Counted from the stretch's first letter, positions 15,838 to 25,289 are shown. The stretch is DNA of 64,000 nt from Micromonospora rhizosphaerae (GCF_900091465.1 NZ_FMHV01000002.1:5270001-5334000); one strand, 5' to 3'. Notes: a model not told the origin generated them from the letters alone. Translations and numbers: made by a program.

Positions 15838-18120
15838 TCATCGGGACGGGACGGGTTCCGCGTCTGTGACGGGGCGCAGGAACGTGTCGGGTGCTCCTTC
15901 GACGTGCAGTTGGGGCAAGTGCCGCTCCATGACGCGAGGAAGCCACCAGTTGCTGCGGCCGAGCAGGTGCATGACCGCCGGCACGAGCAGCATCCGGATG
16001 ACGGTCGCGTCCACCAGGATGGCCGCGACCATGCCCAGCCCGAAGACCTTGATGAAGACCTGGTCACTCGGGACGATCGCCGCGAAGACAACGATCATGA
16101 TGGCTGCGGCGGCGGTGATCACCCGTCCGGTGCTGGCCAGTCCGGTGACGATGGCCCGGCCATTGTCCTGGGTCCGCACCCACGACTCTCGCACCCGGCT
16201 GATCAGGAAGACCTCGTAGTCCATGGAGAGGCCGAACAACAGCGCGAACATGATGACCGGGACGAAGGCGGCCATCGGGGTGGCGGTGTCGATGCCGACC
16301 AGCTTGCCGGCCCAGCCGCCCTCGAGGAAGAAGGCCACCACGCCGTACGACGCCGCCACCGACAGCAGGTTCATCACGGCGGCCGTGACCGCGATGACGA
16401 CGCTGCGGAACGCCACCAGCAAGAGCAGCATCGACACGACGACGACGCCACCGATGAGCAGCGCGAGCCGGTTGGCGATCAATGTGTTGAGATCGATCAC
16501 CGCCGCGGTTGCGCCGCCCACGTGCACGTCCGTGCGGGTGCCCTTGGTCGCCGCCGGGATCACGTCGTCGCGCAGGGTCTGGACGAGGTCTTCGGTGGCG
16601 GCCTCCTGCGGGCCGGCGGTGGGCACGACGGTGATCAGGGCCGTATCACCGGCAGGATTGAGCCGTGGCGGCGATACCGCTGCGACTCCCGCCGTACGGC
16701 TGAACTCGGCCTGTAGCCGCTGGAGGGCCGCGTCGCCGTCGGCCGGCGACACCTCCGCCACGACGAGCAGCGGCCCGTTCTCGCCGGGGCCGAATCCCTC
16801 GGCCAGCATGTCGTACGCCCGCCGATTCGACGTACCCTCGGGGTCGTTGCCCGCGTCGGGGAGACCGAAGTGGACGCCGAGGAACGGCGCGGCCAGCGCC
16901 AGCAGCAGGGCGACACTCGTCACGATGGCGAACACATTGTGTCGCTGCACCAGCCTGCTCCAGCGCGCCCAGCCGGCCGCCGGCACCAGGTGGCCGTCGG
17001 CGGAGATCTGAGCGGCACGACGCCGTCCCAGCGGCACCCGGAGCCGGTCGATCCGCCGCCCCAGGTAGCCCAGCAACGCGGGAAACAGGGTGAGGGCGGC
17101 GACCATCACGACCAGGGTCGCCACCATGGTGACGACGGCGGTGCCGTTCATGATGGACAGGCCCACCGCGAACAGCCCTGACATGCTCACCATGACCGTG
17201 CCACCGGCCACGAGGACCGCCCGGCCGGCGGTGTCGAGCGTCGCCACGGTCGCCGCTTCGGGGTCGAGTCCCACCGCCCGCCATTCGCGGAACCGGGTCA
17301 CCAGCAGCAGCGCGTAGTCGATGCCCAGGGCGATGCCCAGCGTCATGCCGATGATGGGTGCGAAGTCAGGCACATCCACCACCGCCGCCACGAGGCCGAC
17401 CAGGCTGGCGCTCACCGCCAGCCCACCGATCGCCATGGCCAGTGGCAGCCCGGCCGCCACCACCGACCCGAACATGATCAGCAGGATCACCGCGGCGGCG
17501 AGCAGACCGATCAGCTCGGATCCCGACTGGGTCGCCTCCGCGAGTTGCACGGCCCGCCCACCGAGTGCGATCTCCAGCCCGTCGCGCTCGGCCGCGTCGG
17601 CGGCGGCCAGCAGCCGTTGGGTGTCCTCGACCGGCATGTCGTTGGGGTTGGTGACATCGAGATAGACACGTGCGGCGAGCGTCCGGCCGTCCGGCGCGAT
17701 GGAACCCCTGGCGGCGTACGGATCCTCGACCGACGCCACGTGCGGCATGCGTCCCAGCTCGCCGAGCAGCGCGCCGACGCCACGTTGCACCTCGGGGCTG
17801 GTGACGTCGTTCGCACGCACCACCAGCCGCACCGTGTCGCCGGACTGGGCCGGGAACCGCTCTCCCAGCAGGCGCTGTGCCTGCTCGGAATCCGAGCCCG
17901 GCGCTGTGGCGCCGTTTGCCGACTCGCCCCCGAAGGCCGCCGACAGCCCGAAGGCGATGACGAGGCCCACGGCCCAGGCGATCAGCACTCGTCCCCGCCG
18001 GCGAAAGGCCAGGCCCCCGAGTCTGCCCAGCGGTCCCGGCCGCGGGGCGTCGGGTGAGCGTTGGCGATTGTCGGGCGCGGACCCCGGATCAGTCATTGGG
18101 ACTGTAATTGGTTGAGTCAC
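15838..18120 (-). CDS. MMPL/RND-family exporter
   Basis: A 760-residue inner-membrane transporter. It has an N-terminal helix (VLIAWAVGLVIAFGLSAAFG), an extracellular domain, a bundle of helices starting at LIGLLAAAVILLIMFGSVVA, then a repeat of the same layout. The conserved motif GIALGIDYALLLVTRFREW is matched in the second half by FGLSMDYEVFLISRVRESW, the proton-relay helices of MMPL proteins. Substrates are usually lipids or hydrophobic toxins. The start is uncertain; GTG at 18120 or ATG at 18096 (MTDPGSAPD). It is divergent from a two-component system that may regulate it. Confidence 0.9.
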   Translation of the reverse strand: MTQPITVPMTDPGSAPDNRQRSPDAPRPGPLGRLGGLAFRRRGRVLIAWAVGLVIAFGLSAAFGGESANGATAPGSDSEQAQRLLGERFPAQSGDTVRLVVRANDVTSPEVQRGVGALLGELGRMPHVASVEDPYAARGSIAPDGRTLAARVYLDVTNPNDMPVEDTQRLLAAADAAERDGLEIALGGRAVQLAEATQSGSELIGLLAAAVILLIMFGSVVAAGLPLAMAIGGLAVSASLVGLVAAVVDVPDFAPIIGMTLGIALGIDYALLLVTRFREWRAVGLDPEAATVATLDTAGRAVLVAGGTVMVSMSGLFAVGLSIMNGTAVVTMVATLVVMVAALTLFPALLGYLGRRIDRLRVPLGRRRAAQISADGHLVPAAGWARWSRLVQRHNVFAIVTSVALLLALAAPFLGVHFGLPDAGNDPEGTSNRRAYDMLAEGFGPGENGPLLVVAEVSPADGDAALQRLQAEFSRTAGVAAVSPPRLNPAGDTALITVVPTAGPQEAATEDLVQTLRDDVIPAATKGTRTDVHVGGATAAVIDLNTLIANRLALLIGGVVVVSMLLLLVAFRSVVIAVTAAVMNLLSVAASYGVVAFFLEGGWAGKLVGIDTATPMAAFVPVIMFALLFGLSMDYEVFLISRVRESWVRTQDNGRAIVTGLASTGRVITAAAAIMIVVFAAIVPSDQVFIKVFGLGMVAAILVDATVIRMLLVPAVMHLLGRSNWWLPRVMERHLPQLHVEGAPDTFLRPVTDAEPVPSR

Positions 18121-18262
18121 GGAAGCGATCGTCGCGTCGCCGACCTGCGTGCGTCCTCGGGCAGCGGATGGCTGTTCCTACGCAGATTTGCGTAAGCGGC
18201 CCGTACCTGGTCGCGCCCGTCGTCGTAGCCGGTCACCCGCGCGCGGCCACTATGATCGCGGC

Positions 18263-19507
18263 ATGAAACGCCGAGCGGCGCCGTTCCGCCTGCCTGTCCT
18301 GGCGCAGGACGCCCTGCTCGGACTCTTCGTCGCCGTGATGCAGGTCCAGGCCACCGCCGCGAAACCCGCGGAGGTGGGATCGCGGCCGCTGACCGACCTC
18401 GGACACCTGGCATACGTCCTACTGATCGTGAGCGGCCTGGTGCTGGCTGTGCGCCGCCGCTGGCCGGTGCCGGTGTTCATCACGGCCGCTCTCGCCAGCC
18501 TGGTGTACTACAGCCTCGACTTTTCGGACGGGCCCGGATGGATCGGGCTCTTCGTCGCCCTGTACACGCTGACCGCGTACGGCGACGGGCGCAGGTCGCT
18601 GGTGATCGCGTACGTGGGCATCGCCGTGCTGGCCACCGGCTGGCTCATCGCCGCGGCCGACATCGAGCCGAGGGCCGCCATCGGATGGGTGTTCTTCCGG
18701 ATCGCGGCGTCGGTCATGGCCGCTGCCCTGGGTGAGTCGGTCCGGTCCCGGCGGGTCATCGCGGCCGAAGCCCAGGAGCGTGCTCGGCAGGCCGAACGGA
18801 CCCGGGAGGAGGAAGCGCGTTCGCGGGTCGACGCCGAGCGGCTCCGGATCGCTCGGGAAGTCCACGACACCGTCGCTCACGCCATCGCGATCATCAACGT
18901 GCAGGCCGGCGTCACCGCGTACCTGCTCGACAAACGGCCGGAACGGGCGCGCGAGGCGCTGGTGACCATCGAGCAGACGAGCGCCCAGGCGTTACACGAG
19001 ATGCGGGCGATCCTCGGGGTGCTTCGTGATTCGGACAACGGGCGAGTGCCGCAACCCGGCCTGGGCCAGGTCAACGAGCTCACCGCGATGGCGCGCGAGG
19101 CCGGACTCGACATCAAGCTCGAGGTGAGTACGTCCACGACGCCATTGCCGAGCGCGGTGGACAACACCGCCTACCGGATCTTGCAAGAGGCGATCACCAA
19201 CGTGATCCGCCACGTCGGCCCGACCCGGGTGACGGTCGCGCTCGACTACGGCACCGACATCTTGGAGGTCCGGGTGGCCGATGAGGGTGGCCGGGATGCC
19301 TGGGGTGATGGTGCCGCGGGTCCGGACGCGCCGGCCGAACACCGGGCCGTCACCGGCAGCTCGGCCGGGCCGGGCCGGGGGATCGTCGGAATGCGCGAGC
19401 GCTGTGGGCTCCTGGGCGGAGAGCTGACCGCCGCGCCGCGGCCGTGCGGCGGGTTCGAAGTCAAGGCGCGGCTGCCGCTGGCTCCCGCCGGAACCGTGCA
19501 CCCATGA
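18263..19507 (+). CDS. sensor histidine kinase (NarL/DesK class)
   Basis: A 414-residue kinase with an N-terminal membrane domain of about five helices (such as LAYVLLIVSGLVLAV, VLATGWLIAAADIE) and a coiled linker rich in E and R. The phosphoacceptor segment is RLRIAREVHDTVAHAIAIIN, with histidine in REVHD. The ATPase part has YRILQEAITNVIRH (N box) and GRGIVGMRERCGLLGG (G box). Histidine kinases of this type sense membrane or envelope state. It is coupled to the response regulator by a 4-base overlap and divergent from the MMPL exporter. Confidence 0.9.
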   Translation: MKRRAAPFRLPVLAQDALLGLFVAVMQVQATAAKPAEVGSRPLTDLGHLAYVLLIVSGLVLAVRRRWPVPVFITAALASLVYYSLDFSDGPGWIGLFVALYTLTAYGDGRRSLVIAYVGIAVLATGWLIAAADIEPRAAIGWVFFRIAASVMAAALGESVRSRRVIAAEAQERARQAERTREEEARSRVDAERLRIAREVHDTVAHAIAIINVQAGVTAYLLDKRPERAREALVTIEQTSAQALHEMRAILGVLRDSDNGRVPQPGLGQVNELTAMAREAGLDIKLEVSTSTTPLPSAVDNTAYRILQEAITNVIRHVGPTRVTVALDYGTDILEVRVADEGGRDAWGDGAAGPDAPAEHRAVTGSSAGPGRGIVGMRERCGLLGGELTAAPRPCGGFEVKARLPLAPAGTVHP

Positions 19508-20199
19508 GCGCGGCGGCCGCGTCGTCGGGCAGCGCCCCGATCAAGGTGCTGCTCGCCGACGACCAGGTTCTGGTGCGGTCCGGGTTCAAGGTGCTGCTCG
19601 ACGTCGAGGACGACATCACGGTGGTAGGGGAGGCCGCCAACGGCGCCGAGGCCGTGGAGCGGGCCCGGGCCACCCGGCCCGACGTCGTACTCATGGACAT
19701 CCGCATGCCGGAGCTGGACGGGATCAAGGCCACCGGCCAGATCGCCAGGACGCGCGGTCTCGAACAGGTCCGGGTCCTGATCCTGACCACGTACGACACT
19801 GATGAGTACGTCTTCGAGGCGCTGCAGGCCGGCGCAAGCGGCTTCCTGCTCAAGGACGCCGGACCGGCCGAGCTGTTGCATGCCATCCGGGTGGTCGCCG
19901 CCGGAGAGGCGTTGCTCGCGCCGCGGATCACCCGGCGCCTCATCGCCCAGTTCACCGCGGAACGGATTGCCACCCAGGCCGGAGAAGAACGGCTGGCGGT
20001 GCTGACGCAACGCGAGCGTGAAGTACTGGCCCTGGTGGGACAGGGGCTGAGCAACGACGAGATCGGCGCTGAGCTGTTCCTCAGTCCGGCCACCGCCCGC
20101 ACCCATGTCAGCCACGCGATGGCGAAGCTGGGTGCGCGCGACCGCGCGCAGCTGGTCGTCATCGCCTACCAGACCGGGTTGGTCAACCCTCGGCCATGA
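19504..20199 (+). CDS. LuxR-type response regulator
   Basis: A 231-residue NarL-like regulator. The receiver has acidic pocket LLADDQ, phosphoacceptor VVLMDIRMPELDG, ILTTYDTDEY and the conserved lysine in GFLLKDAG. The C-terminal helix-turn-helix is LTQREREVLALVGQGLSNDE followed by LFLSPATARTHVSHAMAKLG. It is the partner of the kinase encoded just upstream and probably regulates the divergent exporter. Confidence 0.92.
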   Translation: MSAAAASSGSAPIKVLLADDQVLVRSGFKVLLDVEDDITVVGEAANGAEAVERARATRPDVVLMDIRMPELDGIKATGQIARTRGLEQVRVLILTTYDTDEYVFEALQAGASGFLLKDAGPAELLHAIRVVAAGEALLAPRITRRLIAQFTAERIATQAGEERLAVLTQREREVLALVGQGLSNDEIGAELFLSPATARTHVSHAMAKLGARDRAQLVVIAYQTGLVNPRP

Positions 20200-20231
20200 T
20201 CATGAGCCCGCTAGGCGCGGCCTAAACACTG

Positions 20232-20399
20232 CTATCGACATGATGGGGCACCGCGGCACGGAGCGAGGGCCTCGACGGTGGGTACCGAGCGTCCGCTCCC
20301 CCATTTACAGCCCAAGTGGTGCGTGGCCAGAAGATCGCCCTTGCTGCCGAGCCGGGCGAGGACTTGGCCGACGTCCTCCGCCGGCTCGTTCCGCGGCAT
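20232..20399 (-). CDS. possible 55-residue small protein
   Basis: A short frame with ATG at 20399, eight bases after AGGAGA, encodes EDVGQVLARLGSKGDLLATH and then CKWGSGRSVPT. The ribosome binding site is good, and the frame lies downstream of the acetyltransferase on the same strand. No family is recognised and no paralogue supports it, so it may be chance. Confidence 0.3.
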   Translation of the reverse strand: MPRNEPAEDVGQVLARLGSKGDLLATHHLGCKWGSGRSVPTVEALAPCRGAPSCR

Positions 20400-20411
20400 C
20401 GCAAGGTTCTC

Positions 20412-21122
20412 CTAGGTCCCTGGTACGGGTACGAGTAGGGCATGGTCGTCGACGTGGCGGTACCCGAGCCGTTCGTAGAGGGCCCGTGAACCCGGGGTGC
20501 AGTGCAGCCAGACCAGGTCTGAGTACCCGGCGGCGAGTTCACCCGCGGCGATGGTCAGCGCGGTGCCGAGTCCCGTGCCCTGCCAGGTGGGAAGCACAGT
20601 GATGGCACCCAGGTACGCGGTGTCGGCCATGAGCCGCACCCGCGCGCAGCCGACTGGTTCGCCGCCGACCCGCGCGACCAGGTGATGCATCCGTCCGGCG
20701 GCAAGGTGGGCGTCGGTGACCAAGGGTGCCAGTTCGGCTCCATAGGGGACGAGGAACTCGTCGCGGTCACGGGCCGGTCCAATGTCGGCCATCGATCGCG
20801 GGCGCGATGGAGGCGGACCTTGCAGGGCTAGTACGGGCATCAGGTCCCACCGCTGGAAGCCGGCGACCTGGTGCTCGTCCTCGGCCCGAACCATGAGCGT
20901 CCACTGCGGTGACCTGGCGCGCAGCCAGGCGGCCACCTGAGTCACCGGCTCGGCAGTGGGCGGACCGGGCAACGCGAGCAACCGCCCGGTCGTGGCCCAC
21001 GGGTAGGGTAGCGCGATGTGCTGACACGGCACGCCCGACACGACCGCCCAGTCGTCGCCGGCCGGGATGAGATCGGCGGTATCCGCGTGGGCGGCCGAGA
21101 TGCGCAAAGCAGCGTCACCCAT
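20412..21122 (-). CDS. GNAT-family N-acetyltransferase
   Basis: A 236-residue protein whose C-terminal half is a GNAT fold: AYLGAITVLPTWQGTGLGTA contains the acetyl-CoA pyrophosphate loop (QGTGLG), and RALYERLGYRHVDDHALL is the final strand and helix. The N-terminal half, with AAWLRARSPQWTLMVRAEDE, may be a degenerate second GNAT domain. The substrate is unknown. It seems monocistronic. Confidence 0.85.
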   Translation of the reverse strand: MGDAALRISAAHADTADLIPAGDDWAVVSGVPCQHIALPYPWATTGRLLALPGPPTAEPVTQVAAWLRARSPQWTLMVRAEDEHQVAGFQRWDLMPVLALQGPPPSRPRSMADIGPARDRDEFLVPYGAELAPLVTDAHLAAGRMHHLVARVGGEPVGCARVRLMADTAYLGAITVLPTWQGTGLGTALTIAAGELAAGYSDLVWLHCTPGSRALYERLGYRHVDDHALLVPVPGT

Positions 21123-21139
21123 CCGAACACCTCACCCGA

Positions 21140-21760
21140 GTCACATCCCCTTGTCTACCCATTTCGCCAGCCCACGACGAAGCCCGGGGACGAACGTGCC
21201 GGAGCTGTTGGCGAACCGGTCGGGCACCACCCACGGAGCAGCGGGCCGGCGAGTCCCTGGCGCAGCTGGTGTCCGAGGGGCAACACGAACCAAAGCCCAA
21301 CCAGGTCCGGCCCTGTCGCCGTCGGTCCCGTTGATCCAGCGGCTGGTCAGTGCCAGGGCGGGGCCATCGGGGCGAGGCCGAGATCGGCGAAGCGCGGCTG
21401 CGCCGCGGGCGGCATGGTCGCCGCCGGCGAGCACCATGGTCCGCGCCGACTGGTAGCGGCAACCGGCGGCGTCCGCCGTAGGCACGCCCCGGTTGGGTGC
21501 CGAGCTGGTTCAGGACCGCGTGCCATTCGCGCCGGGCGTCGTGGTCGTCGCGTAGGCCGTGGATCATCGTCAGAGCAGCCACCGCCGGCCCGCTGCCACG
21601 AATCGAGGAACCGGACGCTGCCGGTGAGTACCTCGTCGACGTTGCCCGCCAACGCGTCGGCCACCAGCAGCCACCTCGCGGCACGACGGCCGACCTCCGC
21701 CAGCAACGGGTGATCCGCGAGTTGCCGTGCCCACCTTGGGTGGCCGGGTCATCCGCGAGC
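21140..21760 (-). pseudogene. degraded fragment of a large LuxR/STAND-type regulator
   Basis: Coding traces change frame several times: RWLLVADALAGNVDEVLTGS then VRFLDSWQRAG (about 21570-21690), ALTMIHGLRDDHDARREWHA then VLNQLG (about 21480-21580), and TMVLAGGDHAARGAAA (about 21400-21440). The style is that of the helical repeat end of big ATP-dependent LuxR-like regulators. No intact frame exists. Identification is tentative. Confidence 0.4.
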
Positions 21761-21801
21761 GCGGCCGCCTGCGGTTGGCGGCCAGCTCGACCGCGTTTCT
21801 G

Positions 21802-22209
21802 TCAGGGCTTGGCCGGTGCGGGGCGGGTCTGCCGGGCGGGTTGAAACAGTTCGATCAGGTTGCCGGCGGGGTCGGCGAGCAGGATCTGGCGTCCGCCGGG
21901 GCCGGAGATTGCGTCGCTACGGAACGACACCCCGGCGCCGCGGAGCCGATCGATCTCGGCGTCGAGACTGTCCACGATTAGGTGGATGCGGTTGCGACCG
22001 GGTGTGGTCGCGTCGGCGGGGGTGGCGCGGGCACCGGAGCTGGCCGGTCCGGACAGCAGCAGCCGCAGCGGTCCACGGACCACGTCGGCGAAGGCGGGGG
22101 CGGCACTGGTGTTGAGCGTGAAGCCAAGGTGGGTGGTGTAGAAGTCGACGGCTGCCTGGACGTCGTCGACGAGGTAGCGGACGCTGGTGTACTGGTCGGG
22201 AGCGGTCAC
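21802..22209 (-). CDS. VOC-family (glyoxalase-like) protein
   Basis: A 135-residue vicinal-oxygen-chelate protein: TSVRYLVDDVQAAVDFYTTH is the first module, RIHLIVDSLDAEIDRLRGAG the second, ending with DPAGNLIELFQPA. The metal site would use H of IHLIV and E of LIELF; the first-module ligand is not the usual histidine. It lacks cysteine, so it is not an ArsI-type C-As lyase in spite of its position. It overlaps the ArsR-arsenate reductase gene by four bases, so the two are made together. Confidence 0.85.
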   Translation of the reverse strand: MTAPDQYTSVRYLVDDVQAAVDFYTTHLGFTLNTSAAPAFADVVRGPLRLLLSGPASSGARATPADATTPGRNRIHLIVDSLDAEIDRLRGAGVSFRSDAISGPGGRQILLADPAGNLIELFQPARQTRPAPAKP

Positions 22210-22982
22210 GGCTGAGTCTCCTTACGCTTTCTGGTGGCCAGGGCCGGCAGCAGGTACCCGATTCGGGCGTCGATGTCGGCCGCCGTGCGGGCGAAGGCCG
22301 GGTAGCCGGCCTGATCGGTGGCGCCGGCTGCCGCGGGATCGGGGATGCTCCAGTGAACCCGTCGAGGCTGCTCGACGAGTTCGGGGCAGACCTCGCGGGC
22401 CTTGTCACACAAGGTGATCAAGTAGTCGAACCGGCAGCCGGTGAGGGTGCTCAGGTGCCTGGGGCGTTGGCGGGAGATGTCGATGCCGAACTCATCATGC
22501 AGAACCCGTGCCGTGTGGGGATGCAGGCGTGGTTTGGGACGGGTGCCCGCACTGGTCGCCTCGACCCGGCCGGCGCTGAGCCGGCGGAGCAGGGCTTCGG
22601 CGATGGGTGAGCGGGCACTGTTACCGGTGCAGACGAACAGCACCGCCACCGGTGCGGCCGGTTGTGGCACCGACGGTGCCGGGGGCAGACGCAGCGCCGG
22701 GTGCAGGGCGGTGCCGGTGTTGGCCAGCGCGTCGGCGCAGCGGTCCAGGTTCAGGTGGTAGTAGCTGTCCCGGCCGTCGAAGCTGCTGCGCGTGGCGGTT
22801 ACCAGGCCCCCGTCGCGCAGCAACCGCAGGTGATAGGAGACCAGGTTCTGCGGCTGGCCGGTCAGCGTAACCAGCTCGCGGACCCGCAGGTCGCTGCCGG
22901 CGAGTTCGGTCAGCAGCCGCCAGCGCAGCGGGTGGCCAGCCAGTCGCACGAACGCCGGGGCGGATTGACTCGACGAGGTCAC
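22206..22982 (-). CDS. ArsR regulator fused to an arsenate reductase-like phosphatase
   Basis: A 258-residue fusion. Residues 1-100 are an ArsR winged helix (HPLRWRLLTELAGSDLRVRE, LVSYHLRLLRDGGLV). After a proline-rich linker, residues about 112-240 are a low-molecular-weight phosphotyrosine phosphatase domain with P-loop VLFVCTGNSARSPIAEALL (CX5R). GCRFDYLITLCDKAREVCPE adds the second cysteine, as in thioredoxin-type arsenate reductases. Such fusions are known in actinobacteria. No arsenite pump is encoded nearby. An inverted repeat upstream (22998) is a likely self-operator. Confidence 0.9.
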   Translation of the reverse strand: MTSSSQSAPAFVRLAGHPLRWRLLTELAGSDLRVRELVTLTGQPQNLVSYHLRLLRDGGLVTATRSSFDGRDSYYHLNLDRCADALANTGTALHPALRLPPAPSVPQPAAPVAVLFVCTGNSARSPIAEALLRRLSAGRVEATSAGTRPKPRLHPHTARVLHDEFGIDISRQRPRHLSTLTGCRFDYLITLCDKAREVCPELVEQPRRVHWSIPDPAAAGATDQAGYPAFARTAADIDARIGYLLPALATRKRKETQP

Positions 22983-22997
22983 GTCTCGGAGGATACA

Positions 22998-23011
22998 TCA
23001 AATCAGTTTGA
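22998..23011. promoter_or_regulatory. ArsR-type operator
   Basis: TCAAATCAGTTTGA is a perfect 5-bp inverted repeat around TCAG, inside ATACATCAAATCAGTTTGAC. ArsR operators commonly read ATCAA-N6-TTGAT. It sits 15 bp upstream of the ArsR fusion start, placed to block its promoter. Confidence 0.7.
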
Positions 23012-23193
23012 CGAATCTCGGAGGGGGTGTGGGTGGTCGCATCCGATGTGGTGTGGCCCCGCTGGCCAGACAGCGCCTGGCCCCTCAGGGCGCTATCAAG
23101 TTCGCGAATGGAGATGGTGGGCGGGTTTCAGGTCGTCGCGGTGGTCGCTGATTGGGAGGCATGACAAGAGCTTTGCGAACCTCGAACGCGTCG

Positions 23194-23403
23194 TTACCCG
23201 CCGTGCTGGGGCGCTCCGGCCGGCGCCGCTTCGACTCGGGAATCGGATCCCGGGAAGAACAGACCCTCGTGTCCGTCGAGCCAGCGCACGACGTACGGCG
23301 GAGTGCCGTCCTCATGCCGTAGCGCGATGATCTCGCCGACCCGCCGCGTCTGACCCACCCGGGTGCCCTCCACGATGAGCCGGTCGCCGACGTTGGCCTT
23401 CAT
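23194..23403 (-). CDS. DUF1918 protein
   Basis: A 69-residue protein beginning MKANVGDRLIVEGTRVGQTR and continuing EIIALRHEDGTPPYVVRWLD, GHEGLFFPGSD. This is the DUF1918 (SH3-like barrel) pattern common in actinobacteria. ATG at 23403 follows GGGAGGG. The function is unknown; members are often stress-induced. Confidence 0.88.
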   Translation of the reverse strand: MKANVGDRLIVEGTRVGQTRRVGEIIALRHEDGTPPYVVRWLDGHEGLFFPGSDSRVEAAPAGAPQHGG

Positions 23404-23597
23404 GATGCCCTCCCTCGCCGTCCGTCGTCGCCGGTCTGGCGGTGGCTCGGCCTTCCTGCAACCCGTCCGAAGCCGCCGGACACCGCGCTCCGCTTCACCC
23501 AGGCTGGCCGCTTCGGACGCGCCCGTCAACGTCGAACTCGTACGAGCGGGTGGTGGCCGGCTGCGCCCGCTGGCCACCACCCCTCGGGATGACACGG

Positions 23598-24146
23598 TCA
23601 GTGGTGGTGTCCGAGTTGGGACCTGATCTCGCCGCCCGGGTACTTGGTGCTGTGGACGTTGACGTAGGTGCTGCCGGCGCGGATCGCGTTGATGAGCTCG
23701 GCGAACTCTCCCGCGGCGATGCCCTGCCCGGCGGGACCGATGACGTCGGCGGGCCGGAGGGTCCCCGAGATCGTGGCCGGCGCGGGTGGGCAGGCCTGGG
23801 TGCCCGCCGGGCCGTTGCCGAGGTTCGAGCAGAGGAAGACGCTGATCCCACCGGACTGCGACGGGCTGCCCAAGTGGATGTGCGCCTGGGTGACGGTGCC
23901 CTCGAGACCCGTGTAGCTCAGCTCGTACGAGATCTCCTGTAGCCCTTCGTCGATCTGCACCCGGACCTGACCGTCGCCGGTCGTCGACAGCGCGACCGGC
24001 GTCTCGCTGTAGCCGGTGAGTTGCTCGTGCAGGGTGTTCCCGGTTGTGCCGTCCGGATCGGCGACGGCCGCGCTCCCCGCGGCGGTGCCCGCCACCACGA
24101 CGCTGGCCGCGGCCGCGATCGCGAATCTCCGTGTCCGTCCTGTCAT
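23598..24146 (-). CDS. secreted CHRD-domain protein
   Basis: A 182-residue protein with a signal peptide (TGRTRRFAIAAAASVVVAGT, ending near AVADPDG). The mature part is one CHRD domain: LTGYSETPVALSTTGDGQVR, ELSYTGLEGTVTQAHIHLGS, STYVNVHSTKYPGGEIRSQL. The histidines HIH and VHS are typical of the fold. CHRD proteins occur outside the cell; a bound metal is possible. The natural C-terminus is HHH. ATG at 24146 follows AAGGGGG. A start further upstream is open but lacks a signal-like beginning. Confidence 0.88.
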   Translation of the reverse strand: MTGRTRRFAIAAAASVVVAGTAAGSAAVADPDGTTGNTLHEQLTGYSETPVALSTTGDGQVRVQIDEGLQEISYELSYTGLEGTVTQAHIHLGSPSQSGGISVFLCSNLGNGPAGTQACPPAPATISGTLRPADVIGPAGQGIAAGEFAELINAIRAGSTYVNVHSTKYPGGEIRSQLGHHH

Positions 24147-24330
24147 GACATCGTGCCCCCTTCTGTAGACACGCGGTCTCCCTTCGGGTACACGCATCAG
24201 TGGCGGACCGGGTTCAGTCCGCGAGACAGCCGTTCGATAGGTCCACGACGCGGCGCTGTCCTCGGTGGGGCGGTGGGGCGCGGCGGTTAGCCTGTCCGGA
24301 TGCAAGGAGCGGCGTCCTGGAGCGACCTTG

Positions 24331-24738
24331 ATGGCTGATGCCGACGATGTTCGTCAGCTGGCGCTGGCGCTGCCGCACGTGGTCGAGATCGACAGTGACG
24401 GCTTCGACTTCCGGGTCGCCGACAAAGGGTTCGTCTGGTCCTACCCCGAGCGCAGACCCGGTACGTCGCGCCTCATCCGGACCGACATCGCGGTGCTGTA
24501 CGTCGGCGACGAAGCGGAGAAGCAGGCGTTACTCCTCGGCGAGCCCGAGGCTTTCTTCACCACGCCGGCGTATGACGGGTTGCCCCTGGTCATGCTGCGG
24601 TTGACGCAGGTGAGCGTCGATCGTCTGAAGGAGCTCGTCACCGACGCGTGGCGCATGCGTGCCCCGGACCCACTCGTCGGTGACCTCGATGACGGCACCG
24701 ACTCGTTGAGCCCGGATCTGAGCAGAGCCGATCAGTAG
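24331..24738 (+). CDS. YjbR/MmcQ-family protein
   Basis: A 135-residue protein with DDVRQLALALPHVVEIDSDG, FDFRVADKGFVWSYPER and FFTTPAYDGLPLVMLRLTQV, followed by LKELVTDAWRMRAP. This is the MmcQ/YjbR CyaY-like fold, with its PxVxE and TxxxYxGxP patterns. The fold binds DNA in some members. It is divergent from the CHRD gene. Confidence 0.87.
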   Translation: MADADDVRQLALALPHVVEIDSDGFDFRVADKGFVWSYPERRPGTSRLIRTDIAVLYVGDEAEKQALLLGEPEAFFTTPAYDGLPLVMLRLTQVSVDRLKELVTDAWRMRAPDPLVGDLDDGTDSLSPDLSRADQ

Positions 24739-24876
24739 GCCGCGGTAGCGCTCCCCCGATGCCGCAGGCGGAACCTGCGGAAGCTCGACCGCCGTCTGCG
24801 CCAGCCACAGCAAGATCGCGTGTCCCGCACGCTCCGCGGCCCGAGCAGGCGTCGATTCGCGTGAGAACATGCGTCC

Positions 24877-25170
24877 ATGAGCAGCGACGTCGCCCTGGAT
24901 GTGAGCGCCCTGGCTATCAACGTCACGATCCCGGAGAGGCTCCGCTGGACCGACACTCGACGCGGTGAGGAGTTCACGCTGACCACACTCAACGTCCGGC
25001 TCCTCCCGGACGGGCGCCTCGCGGCGAAGGCCTACGGCCGACCGACCGGCGGCGGCCGCGGCACATACGTCTCGTTCCCCGTGCCCAACAGGCCCGAGCT
25101 GGCGGCCCTAGTCACCAAAGCTGCCAGCCGCGCCGGCGCGCTGTGGGCCGCCCACCGCGGTCTGAGCTGA
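24877..25170 (+). CDS. 97-residue conserved hypothetical protein
   Basis: A small protein with AINVTIPERLRWTDTRRGEE, FTLTTLNVRLLPDGRLAAKA and YVSFPVPNRPELAALVTKAA. The alternation looks like a beta-strand pair followed by a helix. No family is recognised. The ATG at 24877 lacks a clear ribosome binding site, but the composition is that of a coding gene. Confidence 0.6.
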   Translation: MSSDVALDVSALAINVTIPERLRWTDTRRGEEFTLTTLNVRLLPDGRLAAKAYGRPTGGGRGTYVSFPVPNRPELAALVTKAASRAGALWAAHRGLS

Positions 25171-25289
25171 AGGTTCGGCTGCTGTGACGCGGCAGGCGCG
25201 TCGACTCACCAGCCTCGTAGCCGCACAGGCCGCAGCAGACGCGACCTGAACCGCGCCGAGCGCGCTCGCTCGGCGGCAAGAGAGGACGT

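Noticed and set aside
15346..16716. 456-codon plus-strand frame opposite the DUF6220 and MMPL genes
   Set aside because: Composition is low-complexity (Asp, His, Arg, Gly), as expected for an antisense frame in GC-rich DNA.
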